Below the pieces are notes generated by a model. That model saw nothing but the letters and a program-made list of their open reading frames with translations, ran no database searches and was not told where the DNA came from. Positions 34,867 to 42,230 of a stretch of DNA of 64,000 nt are shown here, one piece after another. Numbering within the stretch: the first letter of the stretch is position 1; each line of letters opens with the position of its first letter. Position numbers and translations under genes: made by a program. The stretch comes from Sulfuritalea hydrogenivorans sk43H (GTDB lineage: Bacteria; Pseudomonadota; Gammaproteobacteria; Burkholderiales; Rhodocyclaceae): assembly GCF_000828635.1 (NCBI RefSeq), contig NZ_AP012547.1, forward strand, positions 1,674,001-1,738,000, read 5' to 3'.

Positions 34867-35339
34867 AGCTTTACCTTGCCGGTCCCGATGTGTTTCGTCC
34901 GGATGTGCGGCAGTGGGCCGAAGGTGTCCGCGCGCTGTGCCGCCGGCAGGGGCACCAGGCCCTGATCCCGCTCGACGGCATGGAGACCACGGCCGCCGGC
35001 ATCTACAACAACAATCTGAAGCTGATCGGCGAGGCCGATGCGGTGCTGGCCAACCTCAACCCGTTTCGCGGCAGCGAGCCGGATTCGGGCACCTGCGTCG
35101 AGATCGGCTACGCGCTCGCGCTGGGCAAGCCGGTGATCGGCTATGCCGATGACCTGCGCCCCATGCGCGAACGCCTGGGCGCAAGCGCGCAGTCTCGCGA
35201 CGCCGCTGGCTGGCGGGTGGAAAATTTCGGACTGGCCCTGAACCTGATGCTGGCGGTGCCGGTGCGTCTGGAACAGGGAGGGATCGAAGCGGCCCTGCGC
35301 GTCTTGGGCGAACCTAGCCGGCAGTCGGCGCCAGCCTGA
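34863..35339 (+). CDS. Nucleoside 2-deoxyribosyltransferase
   Basis: 158-residue protein of the N-deoxyribosyltransferase fold. KLYLAGPDVF starts the protein, and NLNPFRGSEPDSGTCVEIGYALALGKPVIGY (about 60-90) carries the conserved D-x-G-T-x-x-E-x-G with the catalytic Glu. No ATG fits; the TTG at 34863 places the KLYLAGP strand at the N terminus and overlaps the previous stop (TTGA). The 3' end overlaps the convergent yaeQ gene by 26 bp. Confidence 0.87.
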   Translation: MKLYLAGPDVFRPDVRQWAEGVRALCRRQGHQALIPLDGMETTAAGIYNNNLKLIGEADAVLANLNPFRGSEPDSGTCVEIGYALALGKPVIGYADDLRPMRERLGASAQSRDAAGWRVENFGLALNLMLAVPVRLEQGGIEAALRVLGEPSRQSAPA

Positions 35340-35865
35340 TTTCGGGTGCGATGCGCGTGCTCTGGCCATCGACGATGAACCAGAGTTCTGCTTCCTGCAA
35401 CGTGCATTGCAAAGCCATGTTGCGTGCCGCCAAAGCCGCCAGCGCGGCGGAATCCTCGACCGACAGATTGATGATCGTCAGGTTGTCCTGACGCTGCAGC
35501 GCCGCCTTGTTCTGCTGCCACCACATGTCCGCGACGCGGCCGCCATAGGTCACCACCACGACCTGCCGGGCGCGCCCGCAGGCGCGGCGGATGCGCCGTT
35601 CCTCGGGCAGGCCGACCTCGATCCACAGATCGATGGCGCCGGTCAGGTCCTTGGCCCACAGGTCGGGCTCGTCCTCGGAGGACAGGCCCTTGCCGAAGCT
35701 CAGCGCCTCGTCGGCATGCATGGCGAAGGCGAGCAGGCGCACCATCATGCGTTCGTCGGTTTCCGAGGGATGCCGGGCGATGGTCAGCGCGTGGGTCTGG
35801 TAGTAGTTCCGGTCCAGATCGGCGATCTGCAGTTCGGCTTTGAAGATGGTGGATTTGAGGGCCAT
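35314..35865 (-). CDS. yaeQ: YaeQ family protein
   Basis: 183 residues matching the YaeQ family in length and pattern: MALKSTIFKAELQIADLDRNYY at the N terminus, ETDERMMVRLLAFAMHADE and DLTGAIDLWIEVGLPEERRIRRACGRA in the middle. The fold is PD-(D/E)XK-like in known structures; the cellular role is not settled. The ATG at 35865 is the start conserved in the family. Divergent from arginase. Confidence 0.92.
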   Translation of the reverse strand: MALKSTIFKAELQIADLDRNYYQTHALTIARHPSETDERMMVRLLAFAMHADEALSFGKGLSSEDEPDLWAKDLTGAIDLWIEVGLPEERRIRRACGRARQVVVVTYGGRVADMWWQQNKAALQRQDNLTIINLSVEDSAALAALAARNMALQCTLQEAELWFIVDGQSTRIAPEIRLAPTAG

Positions 35866-35927
35866 GATGCGCGGGGGAAACGGCGCCACATTAAACTACA
35901 GATCGGTCGCCATGGAGGCAATGAACA

Positions 35928-36809
35928 GTGGTCCCACGCAGGATAGCGGTGATAGGCGTCGCCAGCGGCCACGGGGCCGGCGATCCCGGCTGTCAGGACG
36001 GATCGGAAGTGGTGCGCGCGCTGCGCTTCCTGTCCGACCTCGAGACCATCGACGACGGGCTGCACTGGGACGAGCCGGTGCGGGCCGCGCAGCCGGTTCC
36101 GCGCGATCCGGTCGATGCCGTGCAGGGCGTCGTCACCCGGCTCGCCGACAGTGTCGGCGGGCATCTGGAACACGGCGACTTCCCGCTGGTGATCGGCGGC
36201 GACCATTCCTGCGCCATCGGCACCTGGTCGGGCGTCAAGCGCGTGCTCGGCGCCGAGGCGCGGCTCGGCCTGATCTGGATCGACGCCCACATGGACAGCC
36301 ACACCGTCGCCACCAGCCAGACCCGGAACATTCACGGCATGCCGCTGGCCAGCCTGCTCGGCCACGGAGATCCGCGCCTGACCGGCGTGGCCGGCGCCGG
36401 AGCCAAGCTGTTGCCCGAGGATGTCTGCCTGATCGGGGTGCGCAGTTTCGAATCGGATGAGGCCGTTCTGCTGAAGCAACTCGGCGTGCGGGTCTATTTC
36501 ATGCACGAGGTCCGGCGCCGCGGTTTGGCCGAAGTGTTCGCCGAGGCGCTTTCCCGGGTCGGCAGGCACACCCGCGGCTACGGCATCAGCATCGACCTGG
36601 ATGCGCTCGATCCGGCCGAGGAGCCGGGTGTCGGCACGCCGGTTCCCGGCGGCCTGCTGCGTGCGGACCTGACCGACGCGCTGGCGCTCGCGCACGGCGA
36701 CGAGAAACTGCTGGCCGTGGAGATCGTCGAATACAACCCCTATCGCGACGACGGCTTCGTCACCGCCCGCGCGATCCACGACCTGTGCCAGTCGCTGATC
36801 GGAATTTGA
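35928..36809 (+). CDS. Arginase
   Basis: 293-residue ureohydrolase that splits arginine to ornithine and urea. Mn ligands: GGDHS (about 90), DAHMDSHT (about 117-124) and DLDALDP (about 224). Sequence in the loop after DAHMDSH is arginase-like rather than agmatinase-like. The start is GTG at 35928 with GGAGG 9 bases upstream. The TGA stop overlaps the -35 box of a downstream promoter. Confidence 0.9.
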   Translation: MVPRRIAVIGVASGHGAGDPGCQDGSEVVRALRFLSDLETIDDGLHWDEPVRAAQPVPRDPVDAVQGVVTRLADSVGGHLEHGDFPLVIGGDHSCAIGTWSGVKRVLGAEARLGLIWIDAHMDSHTVATSQTRNIHGMPLASLLGHGDPRLTGVAGAGAKLLPEDVCLIGVRSFESDEAVLLKQLGVRVYFMHEVRRRGLAEVFAEALSRVGRHTRGYGISIDLDALDPAEEPGVGTPVPGGLLRADLTDALALAHGDEKLLAVEIVEYNPYRDDGFVTARAIHDLCQSLIGI

Positions 36810-36834
36810 CATTGCCCGCGCCGAGGCCTAGAGT
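36806..36834 (+). promoter_or_regulatory. Sigma70 promoter for a candidate small RNA
   Basis: Consensus TTGACA at 36806-36811, a 17-base spacer, and TAGAGT (4 of 6 to TATAAT) at 36829-36834. Transcription would start near 36841. The -35 overlaps the arginase stop codon and no protein gene follows on this strand for about 1 kb. Confidence 0.65.
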
Positions 36835-36840
36835 GAAACT

Positions 36841-37043
36841 GCGTTCGACTTGAGGGCAAACTCAGGAGGAACTTAGCGCTGAAAGTCCATCCCTGATCTA
36901 GCGTTTCACCGTTCTACCTGGAGTCTTCCGGACTCAAGCCCCGATGGGCAGCGCCGATTTGAGTTTCAGCTTGCGGGCGCATTACAAGTACTGCTAAAGC
37001 GGGAGCAGAAAGCCCTTCTGGCGGAAGCGCCGAAGGGCTTTTT
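36841..37043 (+). ncRNA. Candidate structured small RNA, about 200 nt
   Basis: Between a good promoter and a strong terminator, without a coding frame. Nested complementary segments in order: GCGCTG (36876-36881) with CAGCGC (36949-36954), CCATC (36887-36891) with GATGG (36943-36947), and GAGTC (36921-36925) with GACTC (36931-36935), making one long interrupted arm. CTTGAG/CTCAGG (36849-36866) makes a side hairpin, and CTGCT/AGCAG (from 36991) another before the terminator. TGAAACT (36834-36840) could pair with AGTTTCA (36962-36968) if the start is a few bases upstream. It resembles a stable regulatory RNA; 6S RNA is one possibility but I could not match its conserved features. Confidence 0.5.
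37011..37043 (+). terminator. Rho-independent terminator of the candidate small RNA
   Basis: AGCCCTTC (37011-37018) pairs with GAAGGGCT (37032-37039); GGCG/CGCC extends the stem to a GAAG loop, and five T follow. Also lies 20 bp beyond the end of the convergent SYLF-domain gene. Confidence 0.85.
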
Positions 37044-37063
37044 GCCGTCCGGCGCCGCCCCGT

Positions 37064-37645
37064 CTAATTCAGATCGTCGTTCTTGTAGTACTTGGTGCCC
37101 TGGATCGTCGCCTGCAAGGCGAGTCCGTTTTCCGTCAGCTGATACAGGCTGACGCCCGGCGCCACCGTGATTGCGCCCGCCGCCGCGCCGCCTTTCTCGC
37201 CCGCCTTGGCCGCGGCATCCGCCTGCGCGCTGGCTTCCCAGCCGCTGTTGACGAAGCTCTTCAAGCCGTCGGCGCTGGCGAAGACGAAGACACCGCGAAA
37301 ATCCTTGACGCCGAGGCCGATGCCTATCCCGCCCGACACCATTTTCATGAAAACGTCGCGCCCGGTCTTGTTGTCATGCGCCACGCCCGAGCCGCCGGCC
37401 GCCGAAAGAAAAATCAGGTTGATGCCGACGTTGCTGAACACCGCGTAGCCCGCCGCCTTCTGGATATGCTGCCGCGCGCCGGGATGCACCTTGTACAGAT
37501 GCGCCAGCGTTTGCTGACGCATCTTGCGGATTTCGCCGCGCTGTTCCTCGGCGGAGGCGGCGAAGCTCAGTCCCGCATGGCCACAGAGAATGGTGAACGC
37601 GGCAAGTGCGGCAACGATGTTCGGGCGGGCGAGGTGGAGGCGCAT
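37064..37645 (-). CDS. SYLF (YSC84-like) domain secreted protein
   Basis: 193 residues. The N terminus MRLHLARPNIVAALAAFTIL...LSFA-ASA is a Sec signal peptide cleaved near residue 30. The mature part shows the SYLF/YSC84 domain: GYAVFSNVGINLIFLSAAGGSGVAHDN and MVSGGIGIGLGVKDFRGVFVF. The domain binds phosphoinositides in eukaryotes; in bacteria these are envelope proteins of unclear role. The ATG at 37645 begins the signal peptide. Confidence 0.85.
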   Translation of the reverse strand: MRLHLARPNIVAALAAFTILCGHAGLSFAASAEEQRGEIRKMRQQTLAHLYKVHPGARQHIQKAAGYAVFSNVGINLIFLSAAGGSGVAHDNKTGRDVFMKMVSGGIGIGLGVKDFRGVFVFASADGLKSFVNSGWEASAQADAAAKAGEKGGAAAGAITVAPGVSLYQLTENGLALQATIQGTKYYKNDDLN

Positions 37646-37723
37646 GAGTTTTCCTGTTGCAGAAAGGACAGACGGCCATGGTAAACGGAAATTGCGCGTG
37701 GGTGAGCGCACAAGGGAGGGCTA

Positions 37724-37750
37724 TCCGCCGTCCCGCCAGCGCCGACTTTC
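37724..37750 (-). repeat. Dispersed G-rich repeat, copy 6
   Basis: Inverted relative to the other copies: minus strand reads GAAAGTCGGCGCTGGCGGGA then CGGCGGA. Intergenic, in the leader of the SYLF-domain gene. Confidence 0.7.
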
Positions 37751-37846
37751 GCAATTCGCGAAATGAGAATCCATAGGTAAACATCTTGCCTTTCAAAGAA
37801 GTAATCCGTATATTCGCTATTTGCAAATAGCGAATATGGTGTCGCC

Positions 37847-38392
37847 ATGTACCGCTCCAAGTCGAATCCACAAGTCGTGCTCCGTCCTCAGGATCTGGTG
37901 GTTCTGCTGCGCTTGTCGCTTGAACAGGGCATGCCACCGACCTATGCGGTGCTGGGCGGGGAACTCGGTCTGACCGCCTCCGAGGTGCATGCCGGCCTGG
38001 AGCGTGCGGCGTCTGCGCAGTTGGCGCGCAAGGATGCGGCGGGCAAGGCAACGGTGGTGCGCGAGGCCTTGCGGATGTTCGTCCAGCACGGGGCGCGCTA
38101 CTGTTTCCCCGCCATGCGGGGCGAAATGACGCGCGGCATGCCGACGAGTTACGCGGCGGCGCCATTGAGAGACCTGATCATGCAGCCCAACGAACCGCCG
38201 CCGGTCTGGCCGCACAAGGCCGGCAGCGTGCGCGGCGCGGCTTTCTATCCCTTGTATCCGACGGTGCCCGACGCGGCGACCCGCAATCCGGCGCTGTATG
38301 AACTGCTGGTGCTGTTCGACGCGGTGCGCGGCGGCAGCCCGCGCGAACGCGCCATCGCGCTGCAATTGCTCGACGAGCGCCTGACGTCATGA
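37847..38392 (+). CDS. Winged-helix-like protein paired with an AbiEii-type nucleotidyltransferase
   Basis: 181 residues. The N-terminal third looks like a helix-turn-helix (LRLSLEQGMPPTYAVLGGELGLTASEVHAGLERA, about 22-55). The C-terminal ALYELLVLFDAVRGGSPRERAIALQLLDERL matches proteins that precede nucleotidyltransferase genes. It overlaps the nucleotidyltransferase gene by 4 bp (ATGA). By analogy to AbiE it could be the antitoxin/regulator half, but it is not a clear AbiEi homologue. Confidence 0.65.
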   Translation: MYRSKSNPQVVLRPQDLVVLLRLSLEQGMPPTYAVLGGELGLTASEVHAGLERAASAQLARKDAAGKATVVREALRMFVQHGARYCFPAMRGEMTRGMPTSYAAAPLRDLIMQPNEPPPVWPHKAGSVRGAAFYPLYPTVPDAATRNPALYELLVLFDAVRGGSPRERAIALQLLDERLTS

Positions 38393-38739
38393 ATCCCAAC
38401 GATCCCAATGTGGTGATGATGGAACTGGTGGCCGAGCGGCTGGGCGATGGATTGCGCGAAGAGTTGGTCTTCCTGGGCGGTGCCGTGACCGGTCTGCTGA
38501 TGACTGATCCGGCGCAGCCGGCCATCCGCCCGACCGAGGATGTGGACCTGATTGTCCGGGCCACGGTCCGCGCCGACTATGCGCATGTGGAAAAAGCCTT
38601 GCGCGCACAGGGCTTCGTCAACGACATCAGCAAGGATGCTCCGATCTGTCGCTGGCGCGTCGGCGCGGTGACGGTCGATGTGATGCCGACCCTGAAGGAA
38701 ATTCTGGGCTTTTCGAATGGCTCTTTTCGGCTTAGGTAG
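38389..38739 (+). pseudogene. AbiEii-type nucleotidyltransferase, 5' fragment disrupted by a transposon
   Basis: 116 codons, of which the first 110 (to 38718) are original and the last few are transposon sequence. FLGGAVTGLL (about 25-34) and TEDVDLIVRA (about 46-55) are the nucleotidyltransferase G-G and D-x-D motifs; VDVMPT near 101 holds the third acidic residue. The frame continues exactly at 40988 once the transposon and one target copy are removed, giving a 234-residue protein. The ORF now ends FSNGSFRLR because of the insertion. Confidence 0.9.
38711..38718. repeat. Target-site duplication, left copy
   Basis: TTTCGAAT, identical to 40980-40987 on the other side of the transposon. Confidence 0.9.
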
Positions 38740-38836
38740 TATGACCCGTTTGTCGCTAGGCGATTTGACATCAAGACTCATCCCTGTGAAGGTGATATAA
38801 ATAAAGCAGCGGGCATCAGCCTGAATGGGAGGGAGA

Positions 38837-39073
38837 ATGGAAACCCTAGTCAGAAAGGGACGCACTGCACAAGAAAAAACAGTGACTCTCGCGCGGGCCA
38901 AGTGCGTCTCATCCAAACGTGTGGACCATTCAGCTGTTGTTGAATCTTTGCGGGCAGACTATCCATGGGTCCGCGCGGTGATGGACGACCCCTCGCTGAT
39001 GGAAGGGAAACACGAACCTGTCGATCTTGGGCCGCTTGATGAACTGCAAGAGTTCATTTTCGGCAGCAAGTGA
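38837..39073 (+). CDS. Transposon passenger, small hypothetical protein
   Basis: 78 residues. The ATG at 38837 (METLV) is chosen over that at 38825 since GGAGG lies at 38829-38833, four bases before it. Basic N terminus (VRKGRTAQEKTVTLARAKC) and acidic C terminus (DDPSLMEGKHEPVDLGPLDELQEFIF). The charge layout suits an antitoxin-like DNA- or protein-binding protein, but no family is recognised. Confidence 0.6.
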   Translation: METLVRKGRTAQEKTVTLARAKCVSSKRVDHSAVVESLRADYPWVRAVMDDPSLMEGKHEPVDLGPLDELQEFIFGSK

Positions 39074-39094
39074 TTGAACTGATGATGGGTTGCC

Positions 39095-39415
39095 GTGGCA
39101 GGAAATAAACAAAACGTCTTTCGACTCGTTTCACAGGATTTCGTGGAACAGGCAAAGACGGACATTCCGAAAGCCGAATGGCCGGAGGCTGTTCAAGCCT
39201 TGTCGTCGCTAGCGGCGAATGGCGGGATTGCGAATATTGATGCATACATCATCGTCAAGCTCAATGCGGCTCATACTTTCGTCATTCTTCCATTTACCTC
39301 TTCCACGGTCGGGGTGGGGCTGTTGAACTCCAATGGAAAAGTCATGCTGCATGAATTGATTGCCAGAGGTGGCCAAGACTTGCGGAATCGCTTGCAGGCG
39401 GTCGGTTTCTTTTGA
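39095..39415 (+). CDS. Transposon passenger, hypothetical protein
   Basis: 106 residues from a GTG start, 21 bp after the preceding passenger gene. It contains WPEAVQALSSLAANGGIANID and a hydrophobic strand AYIIVKLNAAHTFVILPF. No family recognised. Its TGA stop overlaps the TTG start of the nuclease-like gene, so the two are translationally coupled. Confidence 0.55.
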   Translation: MAGNKQNVFRLVSQDFVEQAKTDIPKAEWPEAVQALSSLAANGGIANIDAYIIVKLNAAHTFVILPFTSSTVGVGLLNSNGKVMLHELIARGGQDLRNRLQAVGFF

Positions 39416-39930
39416 AGACCCGCGTCTCCAACGAACGGAAGAACCTCAACCGGCTGGCCGGCGAGTTCCTCGTCGCCTCGCGGCTGACGCAACGCGGCCA
39501 CATGGTCACGCTCCAATGGGGGACGACCATCGGCTACGACATTCTCGCCTTCGACAAGGCCGGACACGTCGCCTTCATCGAGGTGAAGACCGCAGCCCAG
39601 ACCTCGAAGCGGTGGATCCTCCAAGCCAAATACGCGACCCCGGAGAACGACCGCATCCCCTTGGAGCGCAGGTTCGTCTGCTGCGTCGACATGGCCGACG
39701 GCAACCCGAACCCCGACGTGTATGTCTTCCCCGCCAAGGTCGTCGCGGAGGGCATGCACTACTTCTTCGGCGGCAGGTTCCCCAACAGCACGAGCTACCA
39801 CCTGTCGCTCGACTTCAAGCCGCAGGGCCGCACCAAGGAAGAGGGAATCCAGACGGTCGGCGACCGCATCGACGCCGCGTCCTACCTCGACGCGTGGCAC
39901 CTGCTCGGGATCGAGCCGGTCGTCGGCTGA
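39412..39930 (+). CDS. Transposon passenger, PD-(D/E)XK nuclease-like protein
   Basis: 172 residues. GEFLVASRLTQRGH (about 17-30) then GYDILAFDKAGHVAFIEVKTAA (about 41-62) matches the E...D-x(n)-E-x-K core of PD-(D/E)XK nucleases such as Mrr/YraN-like or restriction endonucleases. The start is TTG at 39412, overlapping the previous stop. It ends 4 bp before the convergent transposase stop. Likely DNA nuclease cargo; a defence role is possible but unproven. Confidence 0.7.
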   Translation: MKTRVSNERKNLNRLAGEFLVASRLTQRGHMVTLQWGTTIGYDILAFDKAGHVAFIEVKTAAQTSKRWILQAKYATPENDRIPLERRFVCCVDMADGNPNPDVYVFPAKVVAEGMHYFFGGRFPNSTSYHLSLDFKPQGRTKEEGIQTVGDRIDAASYLDAWHLLGIEPVVG

Positions 39931-39934
39931 CCCG

Positions 39935-40888
39935 TCAGCCCAGAGCTGCCCGCAGCAGGCGGCGGGCCTTGCCGGACTTCTTGTCGGCGTCGAGCCAGCG
40001 GTGCCAGCCGAGGTAGCTTTGGAGGTATTTCGTCGCCACGCCCTTGAACGGGAACATCCAGCCCTTCAACCGTTCGTCATAGGCGTTCACGTTGTTGATG
40101 TGGGCCAGCCCGGAGGTCTTGTGCCCCTTGTTCGCGGGGATGCCCTTCACGGCGACGCCGTGGGCCTTGCCGAGGGTCTTGTAGGCCGACGCCCCGTCCG
40201 TCATCAGCATCGCGTCCTTGGTGAGCCTCGGCATCAGGACGGGTTCCAAGTCCTTGGCCTTCGTCGATTTGACCACCTTCGAGAGCGTCGCGCCGGAGGC
40301 GCGGTCGCGCGCGACCAGCACCGGGACCTGCTCCTTGGACAGGCCGCGCGAGGCGGCCGGAGTGCCGCGCTTCTTCGATGGACGCGGAAGCCCCGAACGC
40401 TGCCCCTTGAACGACTCGCGGAAGAAGGTTTCGTCGGCCTCGACGATCCCGGCCAGTTGCTCCGGCTGCCTGTCGGCCAGCAGCCGCAGGAAGCGGTGCC
40501 GCCAGCGGAACGCGGTCTCCCACGACACGCCGAGCCGCTCCGCCGTCTTCGGGATGCTCAATCGCGCCGCCATGCAGCGGGCGTTCTCGATGTGCTTCTC
40601 CGACATCCGCAGCCGGGCCAGCGGCGTTCCCGTCAGGGCGTTGAAGCTCTTGCCGCAAATTTCAGCCTTGCACTTGTATCGCCTGCGTCCGCCCTTGCTT
40701 CCCGCTTTGGCGATGTCCTTCGATCCGCAGTGCGGGCAGGCCTCGACGCTCTCCTCCTTCTCTTGGAGAACGACCGATCCTTCGACCCGTCCTTCGCGGC
40801 GGGCGAGCACTTTCTTGACCTTGCTGATTTCCTCGGCGTCGAGCGACTCGATCTGGCCGAGAAGTTTTTCGATTTCCGTCCGTTTCAT
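39935..40888 (-). CDS. IS1595-family (ISXO2-like) transposase
   Basis: 317 residues. N-terminal zinc ribbon ACPHCGSKDIAK...RYKCKAEICGKSF, a helix-turn-helix SIPKTAERLGVSWETAFRWRHRFL (about 103-126), then the DDE-type catalytic domain with IVEADETFF (about 140), MLMTDGASAYK (about 229) and HINNVNAYDERLKGWM (about 260). Start taken at ATG 40888 (MKRTEIEKL), the usual family N terminus; a GTG at 40930 would add 14 residues. No internal stop, so probably active. Confidence 0.9.
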   Translation of the reverse strand: MKRTEIEKLLGQIESLDAEEISKVKKVLARREGRVEGSVVLQEKEESVEACPHCGSKDIAKAGSKGGRRRYKCKAEICGKSFNALTGTPLARLRMSEKHIENARCMAARLSIPKTAERLGVSWETAFRWRHRFLRLLADRQPEQLAGIVEADETFFRESFKGQRSGLPRPSKKRGTPAASRGLSKEQVPVLVARDRASGATLSKVVKSTKAKDLEPVLMPRLTKDAMLMTDGASAYKTLGKAHGVAVKGIPANKGHKTSGLAHINNVNAYDERLKGWMFPFKGVATKYLQSYLGWHRWLDADKKSGKARRLLRAALG

Positions 40889-40979
40889 GCCTGTGTTGTC
40901 GTTGTTTTCTATACGATATACATAACGCACGACAAATCAAAGCGTTGACGAATTTCCACTACTCAACCAGAAAAGAGCC

Positions 40980-40987
40980 TTTCGAAT
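40980..40987. repeat. Target-site duplication, right copy
   Basis: TTTCGAAT, matching 38711-38718. Confidence 0.9.
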
Positions 40988-41362
40988 CGCTGGTATCCCC
41001 TCGCACTGGCGACCGCCTGCAAAACGCCCTTGCCGAGCGGAATGGTGATTCGGCTGATTACGGCGCCGGTGTTCGTTGCGACCAAATTCGAAGCCTTCGC
41101 CGACCGCGGAAATAATGACTATCTCTTCAGTCACGATCTGGGCGACCTGATATCGGTGATCGACGGGCGCGATGAACTCATGGCCGAGTGCCGTCAGCTT
41201 GATGATGAGCTGAAGGACTATCTGCGCGACTGGGTGGGCCGTCTGCTCGCGACGCCGGCATTTCTCGAAGCCCTGCCTGGGCACCTGCCGGGCGATGCCG
41301 CCAGCCAGGCACGTCTGCCCGATCTTGAAGACAAACTGCGCCTGCTGGCAAAACTGGATTGA
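40980..41362 (+). pseudogene. AbiEii-type nucleotidyltransferase, 3' fragment
   Basis: C-terminal 124 codons of the interrupted gene, running from the right target copy. Joined to the 5' part it reads GFSN|RWYPLALATACKTPLPSG, then VFVATKFEAFADRGNNDYLFSHDLGDLISVIDGR, typical of this nucleotidyltransferase family. The original protein would be 234 residues. An hsdM remnant begins 3 bp after its stop. Confidence 0.88.
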
Positions 41363-41364
41363 CC

Positions 41365-41520
41365 ATGAACGCATCCACCCTCGTCCAGAAACTCTGGAAC
41401 TACTGCAACGTGCTGCGCGACGACGGCATGTCGTATGGCGATTACGTCGAGCAGCTGACTTACCTGCTGTTCCTTAAGATGGCCGACGAGCGTTTGAACG
41501 GCGACGACGACGCGGCATGA
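41365..41520 (+). pseudogene. hsdM: Truncated type I restriction-modification methyltransferase, HsdM N terminus
   Basis: 51 codons from ATG 41365: STLVQKLWNYCNVLRDDGMS and YGDYVEQLTYLLFLKMADER are the highly conserved HsdM N terminus. After MADER the frame diverges and stops; full-length HsdM is about 500 residues. The rest of hsdM and any hsdS/hsdR are gone, presumably by deletion near 41490. Its position 3 bp after the nucleotidyltransferase gene shows the two were once in one defence operon. Confidence 0.85.
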
Positions 41521-41565
41521 GACCTTCGGGCTGTTGATTCACGGCTGGGGAATGCCGGGGAGCCT

Positions 41566-41757
41566 TCAGCTCAGCGGCACTGCCACGCATGTCGAGCCCT
41601 TCCTGTAATTCGGCAGCGCCTTCTTGCAGGCGCGCAGGTCGTTGAAGACGGTTGCCGAGACCATGCCGCTGCTTGACACGACCTTCCACACCATCTGCTC
41701 CGCAATCGCCAGCGAGCTCGCTGCCGCAAGCAGCAGCACCATGGATAGCTTCTTCAT
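41566..41757 (-). CDS. Small secreted protein, unknown
   Basis: 63 residues. MKKLSMVLLLAAASSLAIA-EQ is a clean Sec signal peptide (cleavage near residue 19). The 44-residue mature part has a Cys pair (C44 in LRACKK and C57 in STCVAV) that could form a disulfide. The ATG at 41757 is preceded by GGAAGGAAT. No family recognised. Confidence 0.6.
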   Translation of the reverse strand: MKKLSMVLLLAAASSLAIAEQMVWKVVSSSGMVSATVFNDLRACKKALPNYRKGSTCVAVPLS

Positions 41758-41851
41758 TTGAATTCCTTCCGGTTTCGGGGGGGCAACGAACGCACTATCC
41801 ACCCCGGCGAATACCGGATCAAGTGTCGCCGAATGACGACACTTCCGCGGC

Positions 41852-42190
41852 CTAAACCTTCTTCACGAACTCCGATTTCAGCGACATTGCGCCGATGCCG
41901 TCGATCTTGCAGTCGATGTCGTGGTCGCCGTCGACCAGGCGGATGTTCTTCACCTTGGTGCCGACCTTGACCACCGACGAGGAGCCCTTGATCTTGAGGT
42001 CCTTGATCACGGTCACGGTATCGCCGTCCTGCAGCACGTTGCCATTGGAGTCGCGGATCACGCGGCCTTCATCGGTGCTTGCCGCAGCCTGTTTGGGCCA
42101 CTCGTGGGCGCATTCCGGGCAGACGTAGTTTTCGCCGTCTTCGTAGGTGAATTCGGAACTGCATTGGGGGCACTTGGGCAGGGAGCTCAT
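41852..42190 (-). CDS. yjdM: PhnA/YjdM family zinc-ribbon protein
   Basis: 112 residues. The N-terminal zinc ribbon [27 protein letters not shown] and the C-terminal [30 protein letters not shown] domain are full-length and typical of YjdM (formerly PhnA). Despite the old name it is not the phosphonoacetate hydrolase; its role is uncertain. Confidence 0.93.
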   Translation of the reverse strand: MSSLPKCPQCSSEFTYEDGENYVCPECAHEWPKQAAASTDEGRVIRDSNGNVLQDGDTVTVIKDLKIKGSSSVVKVGTKVKNIRLVDGDHDIDCKIDGIGAMSLKSEFVKKV

Positions 42191-42230
42191 GGCGGGTTTC
42201 CTGTGGTGATGTCTGCGGGACGGCGCTTGC

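Larger units (their letters stand above)
38719..40979. mobile_element. IS1595-family transposon with passenger genes (2261 bp)
   Basis: Both ends begin GGCTCTTTTC reading inward, and the terminal inverted repeats match at 18 of 22 positions (38719-38740 and 40958-40979). An exact 8-bp duplication TTTCGAAT flanks it, the size made by the IS1595 family. It carries a minus-strand ISXO2-like transposase and three plus-strand passenger genes. Removing it restores the interrupted nucleotidyltransferase frame. Intact ends and duplication suggest a recent insertion. Confidence 0.93.
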
